Shown: positions 18,901-29,096 of the stretch, in pieces
How positions within the stretch are numbered: position 1 is the first letter of the stretch
Layout: the number at the start of each line of letters is the position of its first letter
NCBI RefSeq assembly: GCF_003013715.1
Contig: NC_072818.1
Coordinates: forward strand, 1 to 64,000
Origin: Candidozyma auris
Lineage: Eukaryota > Ascomycota > Pichiomycetes > Serinales > Metschnikowiaceae
DNA length: 64,000 nucleotides
Direction of reading: 5' to 3'
Position numbers and translations under genes: made by a program
Notes under the pieces: model-generated
What the model saw: the letters and a program-made list of their open reading frames with translations, nothing else
The model's database searches: none
Told to the model about the DNA's origin: nothing

Positions 18901-20634
18901 ATGGACAGAGAAATATCTCGGGTACAGACGCATACCTCCCGTGTTGAGTCGAACAGACAAATGCAAGTGGAGTTTGCGGACGACGTCAGCTCTTCCTCAG
19001 GAGCCAAGGAAGGCTCTTCCGGTGACGATACCGTACGCCCTTCAAGCTTAAATGGCACGGAGAAACCTAACCAGGAGATGATCGAGGACACCACTCCTAC
19101 TACGCTTCCTCAAAAGAGAAAGAAGGTCAAGCTCCCGGGATTGCTTCTTGAGGACGGCAGACGTCAGCTTAGAGAAAAGGACTGTTACAAGAAGCTAGGC
19201 TACAGTTTTCCATGGTACAAGAAATGGACGATTTTGACTGTCATTTTCGCCGTGCAGATGTCCATGAATTTTAACACCTCGGTTTACCCCAGTCAGATCA
19301 GTCAAATTGCTGAACACTTCGGCGTTTCAGAGCCCAAGGCAAAGGTGTCTCAAATGATGTTTATGATTCTTTACGCCTTCGGGTGTGAGTTGTGGGCTCC
19401 TTGGTCTGAGGAATACGGTCGTTGGCCCATTATGCAATCATCATTATTCTTGGTGAATATTTGGCAGATCTTGGGCGGTTTGGCGCCAAATTTCGGCTCC
19501 ATCATCGTTGCCAGATCTTTGGGTGGTCTTTCTTCTGCCGGTGGATCTGTCACATTGGGTATGACTGCTGATATGTGGGAGCCAAACGACCAAGGTTTTG
19601 CTGTGGCGTATGTCGTGCTTTCATCTGTTGGTGGTTCGTCTATTGGGCCAATCTTCGGTGGTATCATGGCTGATAACTTGAGCTGGCACTGGAACTTCTG
19701 GATTCAGTTGATATTTGGAGGTGTGGTGCAAATTGCCCACTTTTTCCTTGTTTGTGAGACCAGAAACACCATTTTGGTGGACAGGGAGGCTAAGCGCAGA
19801 AGAGAGTCCGGTGAAGACGACAATATCTGGGGCCCTGGTGAGATTCACGGCAGAAAGATGAGTGTGAACGAAGTGCTTACCATCTGGAGACGTCCTTTTG
19901 AGATGTTCCTCAGAGAGCCCATTGTTTTGTGTCTCTCCTTGCTTTCAGGTTTCTCTGACGCTTTGATTTTCGTTTGCATGGAATCTTTCCCCCTCGTTTA
20001 TGCACAATGGGGATTTGGTAAGACTGCCTCAGGGCTTGCCTTTGTTCCAGTCATTATTGGTTACCTTATAGCATACGGTCTCCACTTACCCGATGTGGCT
20101 CGGCAAAAGCATTTGATCTATACCCAAGGTGAAGAATCGAGATTTGCGGAGAGAAGACTTTTGATGCTTTTGTTCCTCGCTCCTTTGGAGCCCATCGGGC
20201 TTTTTGGATTTGCATGGACTGGTATGGGTCCCCACTACAATCCATGGATAGCCCCTATGATTTTCACCACCTGCATTGCCGTTGCTAACTATAGTATTTA
20301 TATGTCCACCATCGACTATATGGTGGCTGCTTATGGACCATATTCGGCATCAGCGACTGGTGGTAATGGATTTGCTCGTGATTTCCTCGCTGGTATTGCT
20401 ATCATGTATGCTACACCCATGTACAAGAATATCGGTCATGAAAGACACTTGCAGTGGGCGTCGACGATTCTTGGTTGCATTGCTGTGTTGGTCGCTATCC
20501 CAATCTACATCTTTTATTGGAAGGGACAAGCGATCAGAGCAAAATCTAAATTTGCCCAGACTTTGGCTGCCGACAGAAAGGCCGCCAGCCAGTTGACCGC
20601 TACGGAGTGGGAGACTGAGAAGGAGGATGTATAA
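18901..20634 (+). CDS. MFS multidrug/proton antiporter, DHA1-like
   Basis: A plasma-membrane transporter of 577 residues. The first 105 residues form a charged cytosolic tail. About 12 membrane segments follow, the first starting near residue 108 (WTILTVIFAVQMSMNF). A motif A-like loop with EEYGRWP lies near 171-176, and the antiporter motif GSSIGPIFGG at about 245-254. A charged central loop (about 290-330) separates the two halves. The sequence resembles fungal DHA1 proteins of the NAG3/NAG4/TMP type that export drugs such as cycloheximide, but the substrate cannot be assigned. It is the first core gene after the long subtelomeric gap, and its TATA promoter suits inducible expression. Confidence 0.88.
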   Translation: MDREISRVQTHTSRVESNRQMQVEFADDVSSSSGAKEGSSGDDTVRPSSLNGTEKPNQEMIEDTTPTTLPQKRKKVKLPGLLLEDGRRQLREKDCYKKLGYSFPWYKKWTILTVIFAVQMSMNFNTSVYPSQISQIAEHFGVSEPKAKVSQMMFMILYAFGCELWAPWSEEYGRWPIMQSSLFLVNIWQILGGLAPNFGSIIVARSLGGLSSAGGSVTLGMTADMWEPNDQGFAVAYVVLSSVGGSSIGPIFGGIMADNLSWHWNFWIQLIFGGVVQIAHFFLVCETRNTILVDREAKRRRESGEDDNIWGPGEIHGRKMSVNEVLTIWRRPFEMFLREPIVLCLSLLSGFSDALIFVCMESFPLVYAQWGFGKTASGLAFVPVIIGYLIAYGLHLPDVARQKHLIYTQGEESRFAERRLLMLLFLAPLEPIGLFGFAWTGMGPHYNPWIAPMIFTTCIAVANYSIYMSTIDYMVAAYGPYSASATGGNGFARDFLAGIAIMYATPMYKNIGHERHLQWASTILGCIAVLVAIPIYIFYWKGQAIRAKSKFAQTLAADRKAASQLTATEWETEKEDV

Positions 20635-21420
20635 ATAGATTAGAATTTAGAATAGAATCGGGAACATTGGAACTAAAATGCATCATTAATTGAGATTTGG
20701 ACAATGGGGGTTGTAGAGCAGAATGCTTGAGAAAGAAGTGAAGGGCAAACTATCTACAACGGTGGCCTAAGAAGTTGTCCAGTAGATGAAAAACAAATTA
20801 AGGATCTCTATTACGATGGAGAGAGACCCGACGAGGCACAGGGAATTACAACAGACAAAAGTTCTGTAAATGTTTTCCTTCTCACATATTATCGAAAAGC
20901 AAGAAAAATCGCCATAGCATTACATAGTGACGGCGGTTTAAGCCCATTTTGGTCGCAGTTACTCCAGCATGATTTTCTGATGAGACCTTCTGGTGGTAGA
21001 AGGGATACATGGTCTTGATTATCATGCACTGTTGGCAAAAAAAGACGTAAGTGCTCCACGTTCTTCGCTTAAGGATCGCTTGCCTCTTCATGAGCGAAAT
21101 TCTGTCGAGGCTATCCTTCGCTGCCATTATCAGATTTTACGCTTGCAGAAATTGCTTCACTGAAAAGAGCGAAGTAAAGATGAGGAATTGATTCGAAGAA
21201 AAAGATAGTTACACCCATTTCAAAGAGCGTCGATGGCCTAAAGGGCGACGAGAGACCTACGAACGGCACTTCGAGGGGCTTTTGTAAGGCTCGGCCTTTG
21301 TTTAATAGAAACCCACAAACAAAGGACGCTCCAATATCAGACACCATCAAGAAAGTAAAAGTTCTACACTAAACAATCAAAGCTTCATAATGGTATTTTG
21401 TCATACGTAGCCTGTGGGTT
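20635..21420. other. Intergenic region between MFS and SDR genes
   Basis: A 0.8 kb region holding the 3' ends of two convergent genes. Apart from the weak candidate gene at 20882-21347, I see nothing that can be supported. Confidence 0.6.
20882..21347 (-). CDS. Possible small unknown protein interrupted by a frameshift
   Basis: Two overlapping minus-strand frames could be one gene. The first starts at ATG 21347 (MVSDIGASFVCGFLLNKG), carries a hydrophobic stretch (MGVTIFFFESIPHLYFALFSEA), and ends at 21111. The second (21127-20882) continues with MAAKDSLDRISLMKRQAILK and FFCQQCMIIK. One surplus base near GAAGGATAG (about 21112-21120) would join them into about 155 residues. I do not recognise the product. 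It starts 74 bp after the SDR stop, on the same strand. This may be chance; confidence is low. Confidence 0.2.
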
Positions 21421-22194
21421 TTACACAAAGTTCAATCCTCCGTCGGCAGTGAAGCCCTGGCCAGTGATCCACTTTCTTCTTGGGCTGGCCAAGAAAGAAA
21501 TGATATCGGCGATCTCCTCGGTGGTGCCGAACTTCTTCATGATCATACCGTTTCTCTGGAGCTCCACAACCTCGTCGGCAGACGCAAGACCTAACTTGAC
21601 ACTCTTCTCGACAATGCCCTCGAACAAGTCCGTTCTGATAGGACCAGGGCAGTAGCAGTTCACCATGATACCCAAGTCAGCGTACTCCTTGGCAGCAGTT
21701 TGGGTCAAGCTCTTAATACAAGCCTTGGACATGGCGTAAGCACCAACTGTGGGCATGCCCTGGTGGGACAACGACGAAGCAGCGTTGATGATCTTACCCT
21801 TGTGGCCAGTTCTCTTGAACTCGCCAATAGCAAGCTGCATACCCCAGATGCAACTCTTGACGTTCACGTCAAACATGGTCTGGAGATCTTCCTCCAGGAT
21901 CAATTCAATGGGGTCCATGATGGAAACGCCGGCGTTGTTCACCATCACGTCCAAGGGTCCCAACTGCTTGACGGCGTCTTTGAAGGCAGCCTCGAACTGG
22001 GATTTTTTGCTAACGTCAGCGTAGAAAACACCAGTTTTACCGCCATTCGAGGAAATCTCTTTAGCCACGGCTTCAGCCTGGGCTTTGGCAGTAGGAAGGT
22101 CAATGATAGCCACTTCGAAGCCGTCCTTGGCCAACTGAAGAGCGGCAGAGCGTCCAATACCGTTTGCAGCACCTGTAACAATAGCCAAAACCAT
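21421..22194 (-). CDS. Short-chain dehydrogenase/reductase, acetoin/diacetyl reductase-like
   Basis: A classical SDR of 257 residues, the usual family length. It shows the NAD(P)-binding motif TGAANGIG (7-14), NNAG (86-89), catalytic Ser140, and YAMSK with Tyr153 and Lys157. The Asp in AIIDLP (about residue 32) ends the second strand and favours NAD(H) over NADP(H). The segment SHQGMPTVGAYAMSKACI and the PGPIRTDL loop resemble bacterial and yeast diacetyl/acetoin (2,3-butanediol) reductases, so a role in acetoin interconversion is possible, but SDR substrates are hard to predict. The start is a clear ATG and no targeting sequence is seen, suggesting a cytosolic enzyme. Confidence 0.9.
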   Translation of the reverse strand: MVLAIVTGAANGIGRSAALQLAKDGFEVAIIDLPTAKAQAEAVAKEISSNGGKTGVFYADVSKKSQFEAAFKDAVKQLGPLDVMVNNAGVSIMDPIELILEEDLQTMFDVNVKSCIWGMQLAIGEFKRTGHKGKIINAASSLSHQGMPTVGAYAMSKACIKSLTQTAAKEYADLGIMVNCYCPGPIRTDLFEGIVEKSVKLGLASADEVVELQRNGMIMKKFGTTEEIADIISFLASPRRKWITGQGFTADGGLNFV

Positions 22195-22645
22195 GATGAG
22201 TTAGGATATTCAAATAAGTAGAGAGAATTGGGAAAAAATACTTTCGAGTAAGGTCAAGTTTGAACGAAAATGGTCCTTTAATACCCCTTGCTCTTGACTA
22301 TGGGTACTGTTTGGCTGCAAATGTTCACGGACTTGTTTCCGCATTAGGAGACACTCCCGGATAATGGTACTTGACAGACCCCTACCACAATAGGCAACCT
22401 CCGTTAGGCCTGCTTAAGGAAACCCAATTTAGGACTTTTAGTCCGCCAGCGGCTATTCTCCCGTTCTACGTGGTTATTATCAAGCAATATTCTATTTTAA
22501 CACGCAGGGTCTTTGCGTGGACTTCCATTGGGGCGTCTAAATGCGAAGTATACCCTATCAGCACCACCGACCGCTACGGCAATGTCGGCTAGCAAGACCA
22601 ACACCTGCCGATGCATGCGGAGAGGTGACCTCACGCTGCATGAAC
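22195..22645. other. Intergenic region, SDR promoter and CPR6 3' flank
   Basis: About 450 bp holding the SDR upstream region and the CPR6 terminator region. No gene or clear regulatory motif found. Confidence 0.6.
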
Positions 22646-23749
22646 CTATCTACTCATCATTGGAACATCTTCGACATGAGCTTCTTCTGCTTCTCCTTTC
22701 TGCTTGGCCAAATACTTCACCTCCTCTAATCCCTTTATCACGGCAGCGTCGTTTGGCACCAAATGATTGGCAGTCTCAAATGCTGCTTTTGCGCTGTCCT
22801 CGTCTTTACATAAAAGGTAGCCCTGACCCTTTCTGTACCATGCTTTCGCCAGGAGAGCATCGGTGATTCCTTCAAAGTGCAATGCTTGTTCGGCAGCACT
22901 AACAGCGTTCTTGCCCTTCTTGTCCTTAGCTGCTGCCAAAGATGCATTCAAGAAGAGCGAGATGTTTAAGCTGTTCTTTTCCTGGATGTGCTCCTCGCTC
23001 ATGTCGTCAGGGAAGAAGTCCGCAAGGTACTCAGTGCCCTTGATGTACTTTTCGTACGCCTTGTCGCATCTACCTTCCTTGAGCAACTTTGTGCCCAAAT
23101 CCTTCAAGAACTTCACCGCCTCAAACACGGTCTCAGGCTTCGAAACATCCACCTTATCGTCGTCTGCCAACACCGCCTCGTAGATATCTCCCGTGCCGTC
23201 GTCAGCCACGGTGCTTTGCTCAGGCTCATAATCCTTGGGAAGCTCTCCGCAGTCTGCAATCACCCAGTCTTCCTTGGGTCTGTCATTGGCGCCCTTTTCG
23301 CACCTCTCTAGCTGTCTCACCACAGATTTGCCCTGGATCACTTCACCAAAAACAACGTGCTTCCCGTTCAAGTGAGGCGTAGGCACGGTGGTTATGAAAA
23401 ATTGAGATCCGTTGGTGCCAGGCCCAGCGTTGGCCATCGAAAGCAAAAAGGGCTTGTCGTGGTTCAACTGGAAGTTCTCATCCTCAAACTTCTCACCGTA
23501 GATCGACTCGCCGCCGGTGCCGTCGCCGTTGGTGAAATCACCTCCCTGGCACATGAAGTTTTTGATGACACGGTGAAAGGTCGAACCTTTGTAGTGGAGC
23601 TTGTGGCCCAGAGAAGACTCGCCCTTCTCACCAGTGCACAAGGCCCTGAAGTTCTCTGTGGTCTTTGGCACAATGTCGTCGTAGAGCTTGAAAACGATAC
23701 GGCCCTTGGGCTCGTTGTTGGCAGTGACGTCAAAGTAAACAATGGACAT
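22646..23749 (-). CDS. CPR6: Cyclophilin 40, Hsp90 co-chaperone peptidyl-prolyl isomerase
   Basis: A protein of 367 residues, close to yeast Cpr6 (371). Residues 1-170 are a complete cyclophilin domain: the catalytic Arg60 sits in [15 protein letters not shown], followed by NGSQFFIT. The residue matching Trp121 of cyclophilin A is His126 ([13 protein letters not shown]), as usual in Cyp40 proteins and linked to weaker cyclosporin binding. Residues about 190-350 form TPR helices ([21 protein letters not shown]) that bind the Hsp90 C-terminus. Role: proline isomerisation and client folding with Hsp90 in the cytosol. CPR7 is the alternative paralogue, but similarity favours CPR6. Confidence 0.93.
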   Translation of the reverse strand: MSIVYFDVTANNEPKGRIVFKLYDDIVPKTTENFRALCTGEKGESSLGHKLHYKGSTFHRVIKNFMCQGGDFTNGDGTGGESIYGEKFEDENFQLNHDKPFLLSMANAGPGTNGSQFFITTVPTPHLNGKHVVFGEVIQGKSVVRQLERCEKGANDRPKEDWVIADCGELPKDYEPEQSTVADDGTGDIYEAVLADDDKVDVSKPETVFEAVKFLKDLGTKLLKEGRCDKAYEKYIKGTEYLADFFPDDMSEEHIQEKNSLNISLFLNASLAAAKDKKGKNAVSAAEQALHFEGITDALLAKAWYRKGQGYLLCKDEDSAKAAFETANHLVPNDAAVIKGLEEVKYLAKQKGEAEEAHVEDVPMMSR

Positions 23750-24119
23750 GGCGAATTTAAATGCAATTGAAGTAGTCGTTAGTTGGTTTAGGTGGATGTC
23801 CCATACATGTATATATGGGCTCCTACTGCACTGAACGCGAAACTTATAGAATCTTCTAGTAAGTGAACATTGAGCATCTTTCCTACGACATGCCTTCTAT
23901 TAAGTAAACACAGGCCCACAATGTCGACGCAGGCAATGGGAAGCTTCATTAGAAGTGTCACCGTGCGGTGGTGAACGTCAAGTGAGGTTCATCGTCAACA
24001 CTTAGTGACTTCGTAATATACAAAAGACCGGGATAATTGGCATCTAACTCAAACCCTAGCTTGAACATCATCTGTAAATGGCAGCCACTATGAACACTGC
24101 ATGTCCAGTACGTGGTCTA
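23750..24119. other. Intergenic region, CPR6 promoter
   Basis: About 370 bp upstream of CPR6 and downstream of the CK2 gene. No supported feature beyond general promoter sequence. Confidence 0.55.
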
Positions 24120-25100
24120 TCAGTGACGCACAGGATCAAAGTACGGATGGTCCATGGCCTCCTTGGCGGTGAGACGCTCTTGGTGGTCGTAACGTAAGAG
24201 CTTGTCAATGAAGTCTAGGAATTCCTCACTCACCAAGTGCTGGTTGTTTTCGTTAATAAACCGTTTCCATGGGCGACGGTTGTAGTAGCCCAAGTCTTCA
24301 TACTCCTCGCTAAGTGTCAAATTGTACTTCTGAAGGTAACTATGGAGGTCGTCGGAGCCTAGCACTCTCACAATCTGCACCAACTGGTCGGTGTTGGACT
24401 TTCCATGGAAAAACGGATCTTTTTTGAACACCATCGAAGCAAGCATGCATCCGTACGACCACATGTCGAGCGAGTAGTCGTACAAGCGGAAGTCCACGAG
24501 CAACTCAGGACCCTTAAAGTACCTGGATGCTACTCTGACATTATACTCGGTACCCGGATGGTAGTATTCAGCCAACCCCCAGTCGATGAGACGCAACTGC
24601 CTGGCTTCGTGGTAGATCATGACGTTATGGGGTTTCACATCTCTGTGCATGATGCCCATCAGGTGAGAGCAGTCAAGAGCTTTTAAAAGCTCGTACATGT
24701 AGTAACGAATATCGTAGTCGGTAAAAGTTGGGTACAACGTGCGAAAGTCGATGTTGTCAACGTGCTCGAAGATGAACGCCGGCGTTTTCAGCTGGGGCTC
24801 TCGCACAACGTCCAAAAGAGCAATGATATTGGGCCCGCCCACTAAGTTCTTGAGAATCGACACTTCTCGCTTGATTTTCTTTCTTTTTACCGGCTTCAAC
24901 ACTTTAATCACAACTTTTTGACCGTTGGTGAGATCAACTCCCAAAAAAACCTCGGAGTACTTGCCTCTGCCGAGTTTCTTGATCACCTCGTACTTATCCT
25001 GCGAATTCCATTTGATGTTGAAGTTTTCGTAATCCCAGTATGCTTGCGGCTTGGTTGCCAACACGTCCGTGTACACACGTGACACCGACAGCACAGACAT
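24120..25100 (-). CDS. CKA2: Casein kinase 2 catalytic subunit alpha
   Basis: A Ser/Thr kinase of 326 residues. Typical CK2 features are visible: glycine-rich loop GRGKYSEV (44-51), ATP-binding Lys66 in VVIK, the basic cluster [11 protein letters not shown] (69-79) that selects acidic substrates, catalytic loop HRDVKPHN (152-159), DWG (173-175) in place of DFG, which is diagnostic of CK2, and GPELLVDF. Role: a constitutive kinase in the nucleus and cytosol, acting with CKB regulatory subunits on growth, transcription and ribosome production. Assignment to CKA2 rather than CKA1 is by general similarity and less certain. The coding region looks intact. Confidence 0.93.
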   Translation of the reverse strand: MSVLSVSRVYTDVLATKPQAYWDYENFNIKWNSQDKYEVIKKLGRGKYSEVFLGVDLTNGQKVVIKVLKPVKRKKIKREVSILKNLVGGPNIIALLDVVREPQLKTPAFIFEHVDNIDFRTLYPTFTDYDIRYYMYELLKALDCSHLMGIMHRDVKPHNVMIYHEARQLRLIDWGLAEYYHPGTEYNVRVASRYFKGPELLVDFRLYDYSLDMWSYGCMLASMVFKKDPFFHGKSNTDQLVQIVRVLGSDDLHSYLQKYNLTLSEEYEDLGYYNRRPWKRFINENNQHLVSEEFLDFIDKLLRYDHQERLTAKEAMDHPYFDPVRH

Positions 25101-25781
25101 TGCGGGAGTGGTGTTGTGGCTACTTCCAATGAAAGTTGTGTAGCTAAGGTAGATGATAGTGACAAGAAGGCACCAGACTAAGGGGCGGGCGGGAATGCGG
25201 TAAAAACGGCGCCGTATGGTGGACAGTGTTTGATTGAAATTCTACACAAGGCTCAAAGAAGCCTGGGAAGAGTCTTGAATGGGGACACTGAATGAGAGGT
25301 TAATTTGATGATAATTTGAGTAGTCAATATTCGAGGGTGGGATCCCACCGGTACGCGCACGACTAGGACCAAGCTACGGAGAGGGAAGTACTTGATAGTT
25401 ACACAATTATCTCGAGGTTCTTTAGGTTTTTGTACTTTGCATTATAAAGTTGCTCTCAATTTGGTTTGGGAAACTGTCAGAGGGGTAATTTGAAGTGTGA
25501 GTGAGCACATATCAAAAGCTGTTTTAAAAGTGTTCTACAGGACGCATAGTATTTTTTTTTATAAATATAGTAGTGGTTAATTTTGGTTTTGTTGATTGTA
25601 TAGACGAGAATTCCTTACAGTGTCTGTTCCCTTTATAATTTTTGCAACGGCACATTCAAGAAGCTATACAAAACAATTACTCGTCTTTTTCAAAAGAGGA
25701 AGAAATATTGAACTTACAAAGGATACCAATTCTCCCTTGGTCAATCATGTATGCTTTATTATAGACCAAACTTATGCCCAT
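25101..25781. other. Intergenic region, CK2 promoter and LTV1 3' flank
   Basis: About 680 bp upstream of the CK2 subunit gene. It contains a GC-rich patch (GGCGGGCGGGAATGCGG and GGCGCC near 25185-25215) and an AT-rich part towards LTV1. No gene found. Confidence 0.55.
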
Positions 25782-27152
25782 CTATATCTTCATGTTTCCA
25801 AAGCTGCCTCCAAGCTTATCCAAAGCAGAGCCGGCACTATTATTTCCCTTTTCCTTCTTTCTTTTTGCCGCTAGCTTGCCCTTTGAAACAGAATCTGCTG
25901 CAGCCTTGATTGCCTCCAACTTGTGGTCTTTCTTGACAAGCTTCCTTCCGCCACGATCCAACTCGTAGTTATCCAAGAAATCGTCAAGCAAGTTTTCTAG
26001 GTCGGGCCTCTCTTTCTTCATGTCGAATGCTTCTTGCTCTCTCATGTACGGATCTTCTTCTTCGAATTTTCTGCTGAGCTGCTCAAATCTGTCGTCTAGC
26101 AACTTCAAACCCTCAGTTCTATGGAGTGCTGAGGACGACATGGAAAATGACGATGTATCTGTCATGGTGCCCATCTTCTTCCTGAGCTTATTTTTCAGCT
26201 TCTTCTTGCCGCTGGTCGCATTATTGAACTGGGGGAGCTCCCCCACGACATCTCCCTCTTCTTCTTCTTCAAAATCATCATCCGAATCCCAATCGTTCAC
26301 AGTATTTCTCATCTCTTTTTGAAACCTCATGAAATCCCTCTCCCAGGCGTTGCTCACGGCCGCTGCCGCTCGTTTATCCTCTTCTTCGGGCTCTTCACCC
26401 TCGTTGTATGGGTTTTCGAGCTCCTCAAACTGCTCCAGATCGTAGTCTTCTTCGTCGAAATCGTCTTGGTAATTGTCAAGGTCCCAGTCATCACCATCCT
26501 CTCCATCGTAGTCGTCGTAGAATTCATCCTCTTCATTCACTTCTCCAGACTGCAACAAGTCGAGAAAGTCTGCATCCTCTACCTCGCCACCTTCGGCCTC
26601 AGCAATGTAAGCCTCGTCCTCAAGAGCCTCCAAGACCTCACGGAGCCTGGGATCCATATTTGGATTGAACTTTCGAAGCTCCTGTGGGATGTTCTCTTCA
26701 TCGTCATACGTGACTTTCCTTGACTTTTCCGACGGAAGCACATCTTTGATGAGCAGCTCTATCGACTTCTTCCCTTCTTCCTTTGGTTTCTTTGCTTCGA
26801 TGAAAACACTGTCTCCAGCTCCTCCTATGGGCTTGAGATGTTGCATGTAATCGTATTTGGAGTCGTCAAAGAAGATCCCGTACTGAGCAGCCAACCCTTC
26901 GTTTGCCCTTATAGCCGTTACTGCATCTTTTCCAAGCGTTTCTTCGAGCTCCTTGGTGCTATAAGTTTGCTTTCCTGCCTTTCTGGCCTTCAACAGACTG
27001 AGGGTTCCTGAATGTCCACCCTTGGATCTTTGAGCTGCTGGAACAAGCACGTGTTTGGAGGCGTCATTATCGAAATAGAGAGCATCCTCGTGTGATCTAT
27101 GCACCACAGAGAAGGTCTGGGCGTTTTTCTTATCGAATCTCTTCCGGGGCAT
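25782..27152 (-). CDS. LTV1: 40S ribosome biogenesis and export factor Ltv1
   Basis: A protein of 456 residues, near yeast Ltv1 (463). The N-terminus MPRKRFDKKNAQTFSVVHRS with LYFDNDASKHVLVP is the conserved Ltv1 signature. The centre is very acidic (about residues 165-310, long Glu/Asp runs), and the C-terminus is basic and coiled (KLVKKDHKLEAIKAAADS). Role: placement of Rps3 in the beak of the pre-40S particle and nuclear export, with release after phosphorylation by casein kinase 1. A PAC-type motif lies 29 bp upstream of the ATG, consistent with the ribosome biogenesis regulon. Confidence 0.93.
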   Translation of the reverse strand: MPRKRFDKKNAQTFSVVHRSHEDALYFDNDASKHVLVPAAQRSKGGHSGTLSLLKARKAGKQTYSTKELEETLGKDAVTAIRANEGLAAQYGIFFDDSKYDYMQHLKPIGGAGDSVFIEAKKPKEEGKKSIELLIKDVLPSEKSRKVTYDDEENIPQELRKFNPNMDPRLREVLEALEDEAYIAEAEGGEVEDADFLDLLQSGEVNEEDEFYDDYDGEDGDDWDLDNYQDDFDEEDYDLEQFEELENPYNEGEEPEEEDKRAAAAVSNAWERDFMRFQKEMRNTVNDWDSDDDFEEEEEGDVVGELPQFNNATSGKKKLKNKLRKKMGTMTDTSSFSMSSSALHRTEGLKLLDDRFEQLSRKFEEEDPYMREQEAFDMKKERPDLENLLDDFLDNYELDRGGRKLVKKDHKLEAIKAAADSVSKGKLAAKRKKEKGNNSAGSALDKLGGSFGNMKI

Positions 27153-27674
27153 ACTGGGGATGTCTAGATATTAAGCTCTTCTCATCGCTAAAAAGATAGT
27201 GCAGAGTGCACACAGACAGGGGTATTTGCAGCCAGTGAAAAGTGAAGAGGTGTAGGAAATAGATTACAGAGAGGATAAAAATGATGAATGAAAGTGATGG
27301 TTCATGTTGGTCAGAAATCTATGATGCTTGTTCTGTTTGTAGTCCACAGGTGGAAGCGTTCATCCAGAGAATGCGACGCAGAACAACGACAAAAAGTTCA
27401 TGACAAAAATGTGGTGACTGACTAAAAGTTTGCTTTATATGATCCATTTATACGATTGGGGGCTCTGAATGTTTCATGTAATGGGTCCATATTAGATCTG
27501 AGTGGACCTCAGTAGCATTCTCCTACCTTGGAAGACACTCTAGTACGGGTGCTCGCTGACATTTTCGATTATGATGGAGAAGATAAGGGCTCAGATGCTA
27601 TCATCAGATAGCTGCACGAAGATGTAGACCCAAATCTGCTTGCAAAACGATGAAAGCAACACAATCTTCATCTG
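27153..27674. other. Intergenic region between LTV1 and the MATE gene
   Basis: About 520 bp holding the LTV1 promoter and the 3' flank of the MATE gene. No gene seen. Confidence 0.6.
27181..27188 (-). promoter_or_regulatory. PAC motif upstream of LTV1
   Basis: GCGATGAG on the minus strand (CTCATCGC on +), 29 bp before the LTV1 ATG. This is the PAC core bound by Dot6/Tod6-type factors in ribosome biogenesis promoters. It is unusually close to the start codon, so it may fall in the leader. Confidence 0.55.
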
Positions 27675-29096
27675 TTAGTGATCATGTCTTTCAATGCATT
27701 TAGCGACTATTTTCTCCCAATTGCCTCTTTGAGCGCAAAACACTTCTCCTAATGATAGAACTGCCACTCCACAAACTAGACCAAGCCAGAGTCCGTAAAC
27801 TTCTAGTCTCATCAAGAATGCAAATACATATGCCATGGGAAGAGCGATGCAGTAGTACGAAAACAAGTTCATGTAGGAGCCTATCTTTTGCCTTCCCTGT
27901 CCTCTCAATATTCCCGCTGCTACTATGTTCAAACAGTCACAAATTTGGTTGATGGCAGCAATTTGCAAGAGTTTACTTGCTGTGTTCACGACATCTGGGT
28001 CATCAGAGTAGATCCTAGCCAAAGCTGTTCTCCCTAAAAACAAAACCGCAAAATTGAGAATACCCATAAAGATGCCCGACAAGAGAGATAGTTTTGACAC
28101 CAATCTTGCAGAAGGGATGTCTGGAACACCGACGTAATGACCTATACGGGTGCTAAATGCAACCGATACAGCGAAAGGGACTTGAAAGAACAATGCGCCA
28201 ACGTTTGCTCCAATAGACTGCGCTGCCAAAGCGGTTGTTCCGAATGAGGCTGCCAAAATGGTCATAACTTCAAATGCGAGGTATTCGGCCTCCACCATGA
28301 TCACTCCTGGTAGCGCCAACTTGAGCATTGGTCTCCAGTTAACCATTGCTTTACGCAAATCCAAGCCTCCCCAGCACTGCCTTCCATTTATGAATACAGC
28401 GTACAAGAACATGAGAGCAGCAGTTATCCAGAAGGATAAAGATAAGGCAATAGCAGCACCAGTGAGTCCCATTCCCGTTCTGGGGTGCCAAACAAGGAGC
28501 CAATTGAGAAGAAGATGAATTGGCACCGAGACTGCTAAAGCATACGTGCCAGCGTTGAAAATATGCTGAGCCTGAAAGAACCGCTTACCGTTCTCGAAGA
28601 GCAAGAAGCCAGGAGCCCCAACCGTGAGGATTCTCAAGAGATACTGACATTGTGCCGCTAGGTTCTCGGAAGGAACAAGAAGCCTCAACAAAGAGCCACA
28701 ATACCACCACATCGGTATCAATGGAAAAACTGTGATCACAGCCATTATCAAAGTGCATCGCTGAAAATATAATCCGACCATAAGTGGTCTTCCAGCGCCG
28801 TATGCTTGGGAGCAAAAGCTATCTAGACAAGTGCTCAATCCCTGGTACAATGCCAAACCAGTGATGTTGAATGTGCACAAAGCGAGCGACGCAATGGCCA
28901 ACTCTTCTGCTCCAAGCCGACCACATGCAAAGATCGTTATGGTTTGGAGCAAAAACTGGAGGATGAAGGTGACGATTAGAGGACCCAGCGAGTTTGCGAT
29001 GAAGATCACCTCTTTTTTCTTAGAGGATTTCTCCGGCACAGCATCCAAAGCTCCATAAGATCTATCAGAAGTCTCTGGCTCTAAAAGTACTTCCAT
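27675..29096 (-). CDS. MATE-family efflux transporter
   Basis: A membrane protein of 473 residues with about 12 hydrophobic segments in two MatE halves. The first half shows the family pattern FGRLGAEELAIASLA-like (here CGRLGAEELAIASLAL) and GLSTCLDSFCSQAYGAG; the second shows AAQSIGANVGALFFQVPFAVSVAFSTRIGHYVG. It resembles yeast Erc1 and other fungal MATE proteins, which export organic cations, drugs or metabolites in exchange for protons. The N-terminal tail of 35 residues is acidic and lacks a signal peptide. Substrate unknown. The gene looks intact. Confidence 0.9.
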   Translation of the reverse strand: MEVLLEPETSDRSYGALDAVPEKSSKKKEVIFIANSLGPLIVTFILQFLLQTITIFACGRLGAEELAIASLALCTFNITGLALYQGLSTCLDSFCSQAYGAGRPLMVGLYFQRCTLIMAVITVFPLIPMWWYCGSLLRLLVPSENLAAQCQYLLRILTVGAPGFLLFENGKRFFQAQHIFNAGTYALAVSVPIHLLLNWLLVWHPRTGMGLTGAAIALSLSFWITAALMFLYAVFINGRQCWGGLDLRKAMVNWRPMLKLALPGVIMVEAEYLAFEVMTILAASFGTTALAAQSIGANVGALFFQVPFAVSVAFSTRIGHYVGVPDIPSARLVSKLSLLSGIFMGILNFAVLFLGRTALARIYSDDPDVVNTASKLLQIAAINQICDCLNIVAAGILRGQGRQKIGSYMNLFSYYCIALPMAYVFAFLMRLEVYGLWLGLVCGVAVLSLGEVFCAQRGNWEKIVAKCIERHDH

